Notes: generated by a model not told the origin, from the sequence alone. Shown: positions 19,885-31,091, numbered from the stretch's first letter. The stretch: DNA of 64,000 bases from Anolis sagrei (GCF_037176765.1 NC_090026.1:60827252-60891251), one strand, 5' to 3'. Numbers and translations: made by a program.

Positions 19885-20036
19885 AAACTAAGGCCCTTGT
19901 ACACTGCCATATAGTCCATTATCTGTTCTCAAATTATCTGCTTTGAACTGGTTTATATGGCAGTGTAGGTCATATAATTCAAATCAGATAATCTGGGATC
20001 AGATACTGGGTTATATGGCAGTGTAGATCCAGCCTA
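19885..20036. mobile_element. Palindromic MITE ('cactgccatataa' family)
   Basis: The left 'aggcccttgtacactgccat' and right 'atggcagtgtagatccagcc' form inverted ends. The inside repeats the same words in both orientations. No coding capacity. Confidence 0.65.
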
Positions 20037-20322
20037 AAAGTCATACTGGGAACTTCCTGATTGGCTGCACAGTCTCTTAACTAGGAGACTACATGAACTT
20101 ATTTTCTACGGGACAAGTACCAGCTTTTCTCTCCCATCAGTTATTGACACTGAACTGGCACATTCCTTCTTACAGAATATACAGTTGGTTGGAAGAGAAT
20201 ATGTCAGTGACACAAATGGACAATTATTTATTTGTCAATCCATGAGAGAAAGCTGCTCCGATGTTTATTATTTGATGTTTGAAAGCTGAAGCAAACAATT
20301 AGGATAGAGATAGTTGATTCTA
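20037..20322. other. Segment with nothing recognised
   Basis: No coding frame or repeat signature is apparent. Confidence 0.35.
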
Positions 20323-20788
20323 TTTATTTATTTATTTATTTATTTACAGCTTTTATATTCTGCCCTTCTCACCCCACAGGGGACTCAGAGCGGATTACAG
20401 TGTAGAAATATATGGCAAACATTCAGTGCCAATTTTGACATGCAACATATACAGACATACACAGAGACTATTTAACTTTTTCTGGCCACCAGGGGAGCTA
20501 TCACTTTCATCATCCATCTGCAACACTGATGAAGTACTTCCGCATTCCCCGCATGCTTTTGCTGGAGTCTTTTTTTATGGCCTCATAAATTAGTTAATTT
20601 AGCCTCCCCACACTTTAAGGTGGTGCCTAATTTTCCTACTTGACAGATGCAACTCTTTCGGGTTGCAAAGGTCGACAACAGGCTACACAATTGGTTGGAA
20701 ACCCACTCCAACCCGGACTGGCTTCGAACTCATGACCTTTTGGTCAGAGTGATCTTAATGCAGCTGACACTCAGCCAGCTGCGCCACA
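20323..20788 (-). mobile_element. Full-length tRNA-head SINE with L2-like 3' tail
   Basis: The minus strand begins 'gtggcgcagctggctgagtg' (box A) and has 'ggtcatgagttcgaagcc' (box B). After a body of about 330 bp comes the L2-like end 'atccgctctgagtcccctgt' and an (AAAT)n tail. ATTCTA flanks both ends. The tail suggests mobilisation by the L2 machinery. Confidence 0.85.
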
Positions 20789-21248
20789 ATTCTAGAATAT
20801 TATATCCAATTTTCTAAATGTATTCTGCAAGAACCTTTTTATGTGCAACAATTTCTTTACAATTTATGACCCACTTTATCTTGTGAATAAATTAATTAGT
20901 CTGTAAAAGATGGCCTTTTCATGGTAATAATAACGAGCATCTTGTATCTTTAGTGCGGTTTTCATGGTTATTGTGAAAGATGTGGCAAACCTGTCAAAAT
21001 GCTAAGTTATTCAATTTGGAAAAAAAAGCTGTACTGTTTACTTCTTTTTTCCCGATTTCATAGTGTAACACCATAATGGTGGTGGTGGGACTGCAATGCT
21101 GGAGGCAAGAAGTTGTGCTGAGGTTAGGAATACTGGTGGTAGGGTCTTTTATGTCAGACAGGCATTAGCTGAGGAGCTCTGGGAAGAATCTCTGAAACAA
21201 CAGTAGTGGCAACATAGTTAATGCTTTTTAGTTCTCTGTAGATCAGGG
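20789..21248. other. Segment with nothing recognised
   Basis: AT-rich, without coding frames or repeat ends that I can name. Confidence 0.35.
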
Positions 21249-21266
21249 GCCCTGTAGATCAGGAGA

Positions 21267-21962
21267 GTGTTTGAGGACCGGGACATCCGTAGGGATACCA
21301 AGGTGCTTGTTTATAAAGCTATTGTCCTCCCAACCCTGCTGTATGCCTGTGAGACGTGGACTGTCTACAGACGTCACATGCAGCTCCTGGAAGGTTTCCA
21401 TCAGCGCTGCCTCCGGAAAATCCTGCAAATCTCCTGGGAAGACAAGCGGACAAACGTCAGTGTGCTGGAAGAAGCAAAGACCACCAGCATTGAAGTGATG
21501 GTCCTCCAACATCAACTCCGCTGGGCCGGCCACGTTGTCCGGATGCCCGACCACCGTCTCCCAAAGCAGTTGCTCTACTCCGAACTTAAGAACGGAAAAC
21601 GGAACGTTGGTGGACAGGAAAAGAGATTTAAAGATGGGCTCAAAACCAACCTTAAAAACTCTGGCATAGACACTGAGAACTGGGAAGCCCTGGCCCTTGA
21701 GCGCTCCAGCTGGAGGACAGCTGTGACCAGCAGTGCTGCAGAATTTGAGGAGGCACGAGTGGAGGGTGAAAGAGAGAAACGTGCCAGGAGGAAGGCGCGT
21801 CAAGCCAACCCCGACCGGGACCGCCTTCCACCTGGAAACCAATGCCCCCACTGCGGAAGAAGATGCAGAGCAAGAATAGGGCTCCACAGCCACATACGGA
21901 CCCACAAGGAAATCCATAATGGAAGACCATCTTACTCGTCCAACGAGGGATCGCCTAAGTAA
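21267..21962 (+). mobile_element. Non-LTR retrotransposon C-terminus with a C2H2-type finger
   Basis: A 231-codon uninterrupted frame reads VLVYKAIVLPTLLYACETWT, LEGFHQRCLRKILQISWEDK and LRWAGHVVRMPDHRLPKQLL, then a basic stretch near residues 180-205. It ends with CPHCGRRC...HSHIRTH, a C-x2-C-x12-H-x3-H finger. This is the post-RT part of a LINE widespread in fish and invertebrates. I do not assign the clade. It is 5'-truncated, but the remaining frame is open. Confidence 0.75.
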
Positions 21963-21964
21963 AG

Positions 21965-22110
21965 CAGGGGCCCTTAAACTTTTAAAGCCAAGGGCCAGTT
22001 CACAATCCCCCAGACTATTGCGGTGGAGGGGGAAGGTGGCATTATTGTTTGAAAAAAACATGAACAAATTCCTATACACGCTGCACATATCTTTTTTGTA
22101 GGATGGCCTT
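21965..22110. mobile_element. hAT element left end, truncated
   Basis: 'gcaggggcccttaaactttt' and 'agggccagttcacaatcccc' match the left ends at 7602 and 62112. No matching right end follows before the BovB. Confidence 0.6.
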
Positions 22111-22149
22111 AAGGAGCTTATCACATTGAAGTCCAATTTACGGGCAATA

Positions 22150-22342
22150 GCTGGGGAAAGTGGAAGGCAAAAGGAAGAGGGGCCGACCAAGGGCAAGATG
22201 GATGGATGGCATCCTTGAAGTGACTGGACTGACCTTGAGGGAGCTGGGGGTGGTGACAGCCGACAGGGAGCTCTGGCGTGGGCTGGTCCATGAGGTCACG
22301 AAGAGTCGGAGACGACTGAACGAATGAACAACAACAACAGCA
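22150..22342 (+). mobile_element. Short BovB 3' end
   Basis: 'ctggggaaagtggaaggcaa' to 'gacgactgaacgaatgaaca', followed by (CAA)n, is the last 190 bp of BovB and nearly identical by eye to 17300-17489. Confidence 0.9.
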
Positions 22343-22452
22343 GGGGGATTGACTATGCATCGTGGTGAATACAGCAGACAGTGGGGGAACCCATCGCCCG
22401 CATCATCCACTTACCTATCCCACGGAAGAAGCATCACAAGGCTTCCCTCCAT

Positions 22453-23525
22453 AGAATCATAGAATCAAAGAGTTGGAAGAGACCTCATGGGCCATCCAGT
22501 CCAACCCCCTGCCAAGAAACAGGAATATTGCATTCAAATCACCCCTGACAGATGGCCATCCACCCTCTGCTTAAAAGCTTCCAAAGAAGGAGCCTCCACC
22601 ACACTCCGGGGCAGAGAGTTCCACTGCTGAACGGCTCTCACAGTCAGGAAGTTCTTCCTAATGTTCAGATGGAATCTCCTCTCTTGTAGTTTGAAGCCAT
22701 TGTTCCGCGTCCTAGTCTCCAAGGAAGCAGAAAACAAGCTTGCTCCCTCCTCCCTGTGGCTTCCTCTCACATATTTATACATGGCTATCATATCTCCTCT
22801 CAGCCTTCTCTTCTTCAGGCTAAACATATCCAGTTCCCTAAGCCGCTCCTCATAGGGCTTGTTCTTCAGACCCTTGATCATTTTAGTCGCCCTCCTCTGG
22901 ACACATTCCAGCTTGTCAATATCTCTCTTGAATTGTGGTGCCCAGAATTGGACACAATATTCCAGATGTGGTCTAACCAAAGCAGAATAGAGGGGTAGCA
23001 TTACTTCCTTAGATCTAGACACTATGCTCCTATTGATGCAGGCCAAAATCCCATTGGCTTTTTTTGCCGCCACATCACATTGTTGGCTCATGTTTAACTT
23101 GTTGTCCACGAGGACTCCAAGATCTTTTTCACACGTACTGCTCTCGAGCCAGGCGTCCCCCATTCTGTATCTTTGCATTTCATTTTTTCTGCCAAAGTGG
23201 AGTATCTTGCATTTGTCACTGTTGAACTTCATTTTGTTAGTTTTGGCCCATCTCTCTAATCTGTCAAGATCGTTTTGAATTCTGCTCCTGTCCTCTGGAC
23301 TATTGGCTATCCCTCCCAATTTGGTGTCGTCTGCAAACTTGATGATCATGCCTTCTAGCCCTTCATCTAAGTCATTAATAAAGATGTTGAACAGGACCGG
23401 GCCCAGGACGGAACCCTGAGGCACTCCACTTGTCACTTCTTTCCAAGATGAAGAGGAAGCATTAGTGAGCACTCTCTGTGTTCGTCCACTTAACCAATTA
23501 CAGATCCACCTCACTGTAGTTTTGC
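22453..23525 (-). mobile_element. CR1 LINE with a 326-codon open RT frame
   Basis: The minus frame 23514-22534 is open. It reads TSGVPQGSVLGPVLFNIFIN, the catalytic FADDTKLGG, NKMKFNSDKCKILHFGRKNE and [15 protein letters not shown], ending DGHLSGVI. The 3' end carries 'gattctatg' repeats. It is 5'-truncated within the RT, upstream of box B, so the fingers and endonuclease are missing. It has the longest open CR1 frame in the window. Confidence 0.95.
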
Positions 23526-23655
23526 CTAGAGATCCACCCCATACTAGCCCTGTTCTTCTCTATGAGAACATGGGAATCCTTCAGTGTTCTCTTTTCAGCA
23601 TCCTAGGACACTTGCAGCATGTTGGAAGGACAGAGCCCTGCTAGAAGTAGCTGTA

Positions 23656-25080
23656 TGTGCCGTCGCGCCTGGGGGCTATAACCTTTAATGAGAGATGCAT
23701 GGACGTGGCATCTTTCCCCAGGGGATTGCTTCTTGTCCTCCTATAGCAGTATTTCTCAACCTGGGGGTCGGGACCCCCAGGGGGGTCGTCAGGGGATGTT
23801 GGAGGGGTCGCCAAAGACCATCAGAAAATAGTATGTTCTGTTGGTCATGGGAGTTCAGTGTGAGAAGTTTGCACTAATTCTATCGTTGGTGGGGTCCAGA
23901 ATGCACTTTGATTGTAGGTGAACTATAAATCCCAACAACTACAACTCCCAAATGTCAAGGTCTATTTTCCCCAAACTCCACTAGTGTTTACATTTGGGCA
24001 TATTGAATATTCATGCCAAGTTAGGTCTAGATCCATCATTGTTTGAGTCCACAGTGCCCTTGGATGCAAGTGAACTACAACTCCAAAACTCAAGGTCAAT
24101 GCCCACCAAATCCTTCCAGTATTTTCCGTTGGTCATGGGAGTTCTGTATACCAAGTTTGGTTCAATTTCATCTTTGGCGGAGTTCAGAATGCTATTTGAT
24201 TGTAGGTTAACTATAAATCCCTGCAACTCCCAAATGACAAAATCAACCCCTCCAACCCCGCCAGTAGTCAAATTTGGGTGTATTGGGTATTTGTGCCGTT
24301 TAGTCCAGTGAATGAAAATACATCCTGCAGATCAGATATTTACATTACGATTCATAACAGTAGCAAAATTACAATTATAAGTAGCAACGAAAATAATTTG
24401 ATGGTTGGGGGTCACCACAACATGAGGAATTGTAATAAGGGGTCACGACATTAGGAAGGTTGAGAACCACTGTCCTATAGGAAACTGGAACTCCCAAAGA
24501 CCAAAACATAACAGATAACTCGAAATGGTATTTATTGTTCACAATGAGTTATCTTTCTCAGGCATAAGCTTGATGTTTCAACAGGGATAAAAGAAATATA
24601 CTTTACAGTCTCTGAAGTCCAAGGAGTTTGTAGCTGAGAAGCTTTTCCTGTTTCCTCTTTCCTCAATGGCTGTGAACCACAACTCCAGTTCAAATGGCCT
24701 ATGTTTGAAGACTCAGGATCTTCCTCTGGTGCAAAAAGAACCAATTTGAAGGCGCTTGAGACTTCCGTCGTTCAGGTTGGTCTGAACATGGAGCATAAGT
24801 CTCAAGGGTAAAAAACCTCAGAACTGGTGCTGAGAGGTAATTTTTAGCAGGGGCTTTTAGAGCCAAGTCTCTTACGTCCATCCGATAGAAACTCTGATGG
24901 CAGAATGAAAAGGGAAGCACTTCCCTTTGGAGCCAAACAATACTGATTGACGGCTATAAGTAACCAATCAATCCAACTTATACATAAGCAGGGTAAAAAG
25001 GCAGGATTAAGCATGATACAACAGTTTAAATCTTGCAACTAACAGTTCTACACATAGGTGGCGCCACTCGCGGCGTCACA
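23656..25080 (-). mobile_element. Solo LTR of an endogenous retroelement, hosting a SPIN insertion
   Basis: Bounded by TG...CA ends (TGTGCCGTCGCGCC at the left, GGCGTCACA at the right) with CTGT(A/G) on both sides, a near-perfect 5-bp duplication. Without the SPIN insert it is about 690 bp. A paralogue lies at about 40960-41610. No internal genes are attached. It is a fossil of middle age, older than the SPIN insertion it contains. Confidence 0.65.
23747..24472. mobile_element. SPIN-like hAT non-autonomous element
   Basis: The right end ('acgattcataacagtagcaa', 'gttgggggtcaccacaacat', 'aggttgagaaccactg') and the left end (CAGTATTTCTCAACCTGGGG) match the known SPIN (Space Invader) termini. 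A perfect 8-bp duplication TCCTATAG flanks it (23739-23746, 24473-24480). The middle (about 23840-24290) is not SPIN but the anonymous module also found in the Helitron-like elements. No transposase frame. Confidence 0.85.
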
Positions 25081-25121
25081 CTGTGTGTTGTTTGATGACA
25101 TCCAGCAGGCTCCATCCTCCC

Positions 25122-25126
25122 AGTAA

Positions 25127-25170
<44 letters not shown>
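25122..25170 (+). repeat. (AAT)n microsatellite
   Basis: About 16 AAT units, preceded by 'cccagtaaaat', which resembles the R4-like 3' end at 26727. It may be the tail of a lost element. Confidence 0.9.
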
Positions 25171-25172
<2 letters not shown>

Positions 25173-25347
25173 TGCAAGGAAGCTGAAGAAACCATTGATC
25201 ATATCCTCAGCTGCTGCAAGAAAATCGCACAAAGGGACTACAAACAGAGGCACAACTCTGTGGCCCAAATTATTCATTGGAACTTATGTCACAAGTACCA
25301 CCTGCTAGTAGTAAAGAATTGGTGGGATCATAAGCCTGCAAAAGTAG

Positions 25348-26257
25348 TATTTATTCATTTATTTATTTATCTTGCTTATATACTGCTGTTCTCAGCCCGA
25401 AGGCGACTCACAGAAGGCTGAGAGGAGATATGATAGCCATGTATAAATATGTGAGAGGAAGCCACAGGGAGGAGGGAGCAAGCTTGTTTTCTGCTTCCTT
25501 GGAGACTAGGACGCGGAACAATGGCTTCAAACTGCAAGAGAGGAGATTCCATCTGAACATTAGGAAGAACTTCCTGACTGTGAGAGCCGTTCAGCAGTGG
25601 AACTCTCTGCCCCGGAGTGTGGTGGAGGCTCCTTCTTTGGAAGCTTTTAAGCAGAGGCTGGATGGCCATTTGTCAGGGGTGATTTGAATGCAATATTCCT
25701 GCTTCTTGGCAGGGGGTTGGACTGGATGGCCCAAGAGGTCTCTTCCAACTCTTGATTCTATGATTCTATGATTCTATGATTCTATGGTTCACAACACAAG
25801 AGACAACAAAATTCAATGTTATAGTATAAAAGCAGTTATCAACTTAATAAAGTTGCACAATTAATAACAATAAACAATTATCAATTAACAATTACTACAA
25901 TAGCCATTCACTATCGTCTCATCATCAAAACATGATCCAGATTCGTCATCCAATGATCCATTCCAGTGTTCATTAACCAATAATTGCACTCATTATTCGA
26001 ACGCCTGCTCGAATAGCCAGGTCTTCACTTTCCTGCGGAATACCATTAGAGATGGTTCTAGTCTAATGTCGGTAGGGAGGGCGTTCCACAGCCGAGGAGC
26101 CACCACTGAGAAGGCCCTATCTCTCGTCCCCACCAGACGTGCTTGAGATGCAGGCGGGATCGAGAGCAGGGCCTCCCCGGAAGATCTCAAAGTCCTGGTG
26201 GGTTCATAGGCAGAGATGCGGTCGGATAGGTAGTTTGGGCAGGAACCGTTTAGGGCT
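25348..26257 (-). mobile_element. L2-clade LINE inside the R4-like element
   Basis: The tail (atttattcatttatttattt) is at the left. The minus coding part 26260-25993 reads ALNGSCPNYLSDRISAYEPT and [20 protein letters not shown], ending FEQAFE. It is itself split by a CR1 at 25411-25795. Confidence 0.85.
25411..25795 (+). mobile_element. CR1 LINE 3' end inside L2
   Basis: From 'gaaggctgagaggagatatg' to four ATTCTATG repeats at 25756-25787. An 85-codon frame runs [20 protein letters not shown] to DGHLSGVI. It is little diverged and the youngest layer of this nest. Confidence 0.92.
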
Positions 26258-26727
26258 TTAGTAGAAAATGAACATGCAAAAGTACTGTGGGACTTTCGAA
26301 TCCAGATTGACAAAGTTTTGGAACACAATACGCCAGACATCACGATTGTGGAAAAGAAAAAAGTTTGGATTATTGATGTCACCATACTGGGTGACAGTCG
26401 CATTGAGGAAAAACAACAGGAAAAACTCAGCCGTTATCAGGACCTCAAAATCGAACTGCAAAGGCTCTGGCATAAACCAGTACAGGTGGTCCCAGTCGTT
26501 ATCTGCACACTGGGTGACGTGCTAAAAGATCTCAGTCGGCATTTGGAAACAATAAACATTGACAAAAGCACGATCTGTCAACTGCAAAAGGCCACCTTAC
26601 CTGGATCTGTGTGCATCATTCGAAAATACATCACACAGTCCTAGACACTTGGGAAGTGTTTGACTTGTGATTCTGTGATATGAAATCCAGAATTTTGCTG
26701 TGACATACTGTGTTTTTGTGTCAGTAA

Positions 26728-26765
<38 letters not shown>

Positions 26766-26767
<2 letters not shown>

Positions 26768-27339
26768 TATATGTTTTCTGGTTTGTGAATAGTTTGTGTT
26801 CATCCTTGCTGGCTAGAAGACACCTGGGGAGAGGAGACTTGTTACAAGTCTCAACATGTTAATTGTCACCATTTCCAATTACCCTAATAAAAAAATGCAC
26901 ATTTAGAGTGGCACTTCAGTCAATAATAAGCTTCCAACATGCCCCTTGGTGTTTCACCAAATTTTCCAATCTAAGCTTGGAAGCAGAGATTATTATAGCT
27001 AGAAAAAAAGGAGATTTCTATGCAACATTGGTAGCTTCTTTGTTCAATTTTTTCTTTAAAAAAAATCAACAGAGGAATTAATGGGGATAACGTAAATTTA
27101 CTGTTTAAAAGTAATGAATTGCTTGTTGCAGAAATTCATTTTTGTAATTTGTTTAAAAGGTTATTCATTAAGTTGCTCACTGTGATTGTTACTTTTTAAA
27201 AAAGAAAAAGAAAAGAGGACTGAGATGGGAATGGAGGAAAACTTACAGTAGTCCTTTATAAAAAGCCTTTGCAAAATAACTTAGAAAAGAAGCAATGCTA
27301 CCAGTAATGTTATTTTTAGGCTTGTGCGTGGATCAGATT
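26766..27339. other. Segment with nothing recognised
   Basis: AT-rich sequence without a plausible coding frame or repeat ends. Confidence 0.35.
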
Positions 27340-27525
27340 TATTGTATGTGAACTATAAATCCCAGCAATTACAACTCCCAAATGACAAAATCTTTTTTTT
27401 TTTTTGAGTGAAGGACATACATTGGGTTGTTAGGTGTCTTGTGTCCAAATTTGGTGTCAATTCGTCCAGTGGTTTTTGAGTTCTGTTAATCCCACAAACG
27501 AACATTACATTTTTATTTATATAGA
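27340..27525 (-). mobile_element. Helitron-like element, 5' end only
   Basis: The minus strand starts TCTATATAAATAAAAATG at 27525 and runs through 'caaattggtgtc'-type words (gtgtcaattcgtccagtggt in reverse) to part of the module. The 3' end is missing. Confidence 0.7.
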
Positions 27526-27526
27526 T

Positions 27527-28318
27527 TATTTATTTATTTACAGTATTTATATACCGCTTTTCTCACCCGTAGGGGGACTCAAAGCGGTTTACACATAAAT
27601 AATGGCAAAACTTCAATGCCTTACAACTACAATAGTAAAACCACACTTTAAACATAAATCAAATTAAAAACAGTACATCACCAAATATCAAAAGTTATTA
27701 AAACCATAAAACAATCTCATCAGTCGAGTCGCTGTTCCAGTCCTTGTCCCAATAAAAGCTGCATACATCTATTGTCCGAAGGCCTGGTCCCAGAACCATG
27801 ATTTTAATTTTTTTTCCTAAAGGTCAGGAGTGAGGGAGAAGATCTCACCTTCTTTGGGAGTGTGTACCATAGACGGGGGGCCACAGCTGAGAAGGCCCTG
27901 CTCCTCGTCCCCACCAGCCGCATTTGCGCTGTTGACGGGAGCGAGAGCAGGGTATCCCCCGATGATCTTAAATTGCGAGGTGGGATGTAGGGGCAGATGC
28001 GTTCGGACAAGTAAGCTGGGCCCGAACCGTATAGAGCTTTATAGGTCAAAACCAACACTTTGAATTGGGCTCGGAGATGGACTGGCAGCCAGTGGAGCTG
28101 GCATAACAGGGGAGTGGTATGCTCCCTGTATGCCGCCCCGGTTAGTAATCTGGATGCCGCGCATTGAACTAACTGAAGTTTCCAAAACATCTTCAAAGGC
28201 AGCCCCATGTAGAGCGCGTTGCAGTAATCTATTCGGGATGTAACCAGAGCGTGGACCACTGTGGCCAGATCAGCCCTCCCAAAGTACGGGCGCAGATGGT
28301 GCATGAGTTTTAACTGTG
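27527..28318 (-). mobile_element. L2-clade LINE 3' part
   Basis: An (AAAT)n tail and 'tttatataccgcttttctca' are at the left. The minus frame 28304-27804 (166 codons) reads LVTSRIDYCNALYMGLPLKM, LCQLHWLPVHLRAQFKVLVL and GTRSRAFSAVAPRLWYTLP. Confidence 0.9.
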
Positions 28319-28321
28319 CAA

Positions 28322-28924
28322 ATGGGCCAAAACATTTGCATCAATAGGAGCATAATGGGATCTAGGGAAGTCATGCTACCCCTCTATTCCGCTTTGGTTA
28401 GACCACACCTGGAATATTGTGTCCAATTCTGGGCACCACAATTCAAGAGAGATATTGACAAGCTGGAATGTGTCCAGAGGAGGGCGACTAAAATGATCAA
28501 GGGTCTGGAGAACAAGCCCTATGAGGAGCGGCTTAAGGAGCTGGGCATGTTTAGCCTGAAGAAGAGAAGGCTGAGAGGAGATATGATAGCCATGTATAAA
28601 TATGTGAGAGGAAGCCACGGGGAGGAGGGAGCAAGCTTGTTTTCTGCTTCCTTGGAGACTAGGACGCGGAACAATGGCTTCAAACTACAAGAGAGGAGAT
28701 TCCATCTGAACACGAGGAAGAACTTCCTGACTGTGAGAGCTGTTCAGCGGTGGAACTCTCTGCCCCGGAGTGTGGTGGAGGCTCCTTCTTTGGAAGCTTT
28801 TAAACAGAGGCTGGATGGCCATCTGTCAGGGGTGATTTGAATGTAATATTCCTGCTTCTTGACAGGGGGTTGGACTGGATGGCCCATGAGGTCTCTTCCA
28901 ACTCTTTGATTCTATGATTCTATG
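28322..28924 (+). mobile_element. CR1 LINE 3' end
   Basis: A 174-codon open frame includes [40 protein letters not shown] and the C-terminus DGHLSGVI. It ends with ATTCTATG repeats at 28909-28924. Confidence 0.93.
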
Positions 28925-29774
28925 ACAAGCAATGCCTAAAATGACAGGAAGGGGAGCCTGGGAAGTTCCCTCCATAATGGGCTGGATAGAATGCTTCTTT
29001 AACCTTGTTGCTGAAACCAGGCTCCCTTGAAGGGAAGAAAGGAAAGGGTTCCAGGAATGGAAAGGGGAGCCACTGGGCGGATCTAGCTGTATTTTTCGGA
29101 TGAGGAGCAAAAAAGGCTACCTGGCTAGCCACCTTTTTTTGGGAGGCATATGGAAATGGATGTGGGGCCTACTGGAATCTGGGCAGCAGAAATGAATTGA
29201 GGTTCAGCTGAAATGCACAAGCCTATTCATTTTATTCCTATGGGTTCGGTTACTTTTCAGTGCCACCTTGTTAGACCCTTGTTGCCAAAAGCTATTGTAT
29301 TAGATAACTGACATGTTAACGTTTTATTTCCAGGTTCTTGATTTGCTCCTCTTGGGACAAGCTATCCATCTGAATAAATAGAAAGATTGTCTTGTCTGTC
29401 ACATCCAAACAAAGAGAAATCTTTTTAACCCAGAGGACAAAAAGATACAGCATTATCAACTCAGTGCTTAGTTGCCCAAGACTTTTCCTTCTGCCAAAGA
29501 AATGGCAGATTGTTGATGAATTATGTTGAAGGGAACACTTTCAGGTTGAATAGAAATTAAAGAGCCCCCCATTTACTGCTTAAAAGTACAAACTGCCAAG
29601 ATCTGGAGTGAGAAGAATTTAGATCTGGGTTGACTTGGAGACCTCTGGGTGGGATGGGATCAGCAAGAATTTCTGACTCCCAGTTGTTTAACAATGATAG
29701 GAGCAAAATGACCTTCTCTAACCCTAAATTATATTAAAAAATAAAGATGTAGTAGGGTGAGTTGGGCCAGTAAA
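28925..29774. other. Segment with nothing recognised
   Basis: No gene or repeat signature. Probably unique intergenic DNA. Confidence 0.4.
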
Positions 29775-29790
29775 TAGTCTGTGGACCATG

Positions 29791-30660
29791 TTGTTATTGT
29801 TCATTTGTTCAGTCGTCTCCGACTCTTCATGACCTCATGGACCAGCCCACGCCCGAGCTCCCTGTCGGCCGTCACCACCCTCAGCTCCTTCATGGTCAGT
29901 CCAGTCACTTCAAGGATGCCATCCGTCCATCTTGCCCTTGGTCGGCCCCTCTTCCTTTTGCCTTCCACTTTCCCCAGCATAATTGTCTTCTCTAGGCTTT
30001 GCTGTCTCCTCATTATGTAGCCAAAGTACTTCAACTTTGTCTCTAGTATCCTTCCCTCCAATGAGCAGCCGGGCTTTATTTCCTGGAGGATGGACTGGTT
30101 GGATCTTCTCGCAGTCCAAGGCACTCTCAGAACTTTCCTCCAACACCACAGCTCAAAAGCATCTATCTTCCTTCGCTCAGCCTTCCCTAAGGTCCAGCTC
30201 TCACATCCGTAGGTGACTACAGGGAATACCATGGCTTTGACTAGGCGGATCTTTGTTGCCAGTGTGATGTCTCTACTCTTTAGTATTTTATCGAGACTGG
30301 ACATTGCTCTCCTCCCAAGAAGTAAGCGTCTTCTGATTTCCTGGCCACAGTCTGCATCTGCAGTAATCTCTGCACCTAGAAATACAAAGTCTGTCACGGC
30401 CTCCACATTTTCTCCCTCTATTTCCCAGTTGTCAATCATTCTTGTTGCCATAATCTTGGTTTTTTTGACGTTTAGCTGCAACCCGGCTTTTGCGCTTTCT
30501 TCTTTCACCTTGATTAGAAGGCTCCTCAGCTCCTCCTCGCTTTCGGCCATCAGAGTGGTGTCATCTGCATATCTGAGGTTGTTAATGTTTCTTCCAGCAA
30601 TTTTCACCCCAGCTTTGCATTCATCAAGCCCCGCACATCGCATGATGTGTTCTGCATACA
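29791..30660 (-). mobile_element. BovB LINE 3' part with an open 286-codon frame and perfect TSD
   Basis: The minus frame from 30661 to 29801 is open. It reads GRNINNLRYADDTTLMAESE (catalytic YADD), QLNVKKTKIMATRMIDNWEI, DAFELWCWRKVLRVPWTARR and KSRRRLNK with a stop. The tail is (CAA)n. AGTCTGTGGACCATG (15 bp) flanks both sides (29776-29790 and 30661-30675). It is 5'-truncated but recent, with no inactivating change in what remains. Confidence 0.95.
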
Positions 30661-30675
30661 AGTCTGTGGACCATG

Positions 30676-31090
30676 TGGTCCTCTAATTCTTTAATTCTAT
30701 TGCCCTATTTATGCTAATACTTAAATTGGGGCCACACAATACTCATACAGGTTCTGATTGATCTTCCACCTCCACTAGTTTTAATTTTGCCACATTTAGT
30801 AGAAATGAAAAAATAAGAGTGTTGTCAGTGTTCATGATTAGAGACACAAAACTCCTGTTCAGCTTTACATCTCAATGCAGCAATATTAGAACTCAGGGGA
30901 TTGGCTGGATTGAATTGGATGAAACGAGAATATAAATGGCATATTCTGTTCATGCTTATGTCTGAGTAGAGCTATTGTGGATTTGCCTTTTGCTCCAGGT
31001 GTCTTTTGGTAGATTTTAGAGTTCTAATGAAATACAAAGCAGTTCCCATAAACTTCAGGTTTGCTAAACCTGGCCCAAGCTTGTGTTTGT
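30676..31090. other. Segment with nothing recognised
   Basis: No coding or repeat features identified. Confidence 0.4.
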
Positions 31091-31091
31091 T

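Larger units (their letters stand above)
25172..26765 (+). mobile_element. R4/Dong-like LINE with restriction-like endonuclease, split by L2 and CR1
   Basis: The left part (25172-25347) encodes CKEAEETIDHILSCCKKIAQ and IIHWNLCHKYHLL, a Zn-knuckle-type region. The right part (26258-26643) continues in sense with NEHAKVLWDFRIQIDKVLEH, PDITIVEKKKVWIIDVTILG and EKLSRYQDLKIELQRLWHKP, the restriction-like endonuclease, then a stop, UTR and an (AAT)n tail at 26727-26765. The break falls at 'gtagt/agaaaatgaa', and TAGT repeats on both sides of the insert. The copy is 5'-truncated. Confidence 0.75.

Noticed and set aside
21243-22196. Minus-strand frame of 317 codons
   Set aside because: It is antisense to the LINE C-terminal frame at 21267-21962, which has clear family motifs. 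The long frame is a shadow.
25122-25170. Regular repeats that might resemble a CRISPR array
   Set aside because: These are simple (AAT)n units without spacers, in a vertebrate genome.
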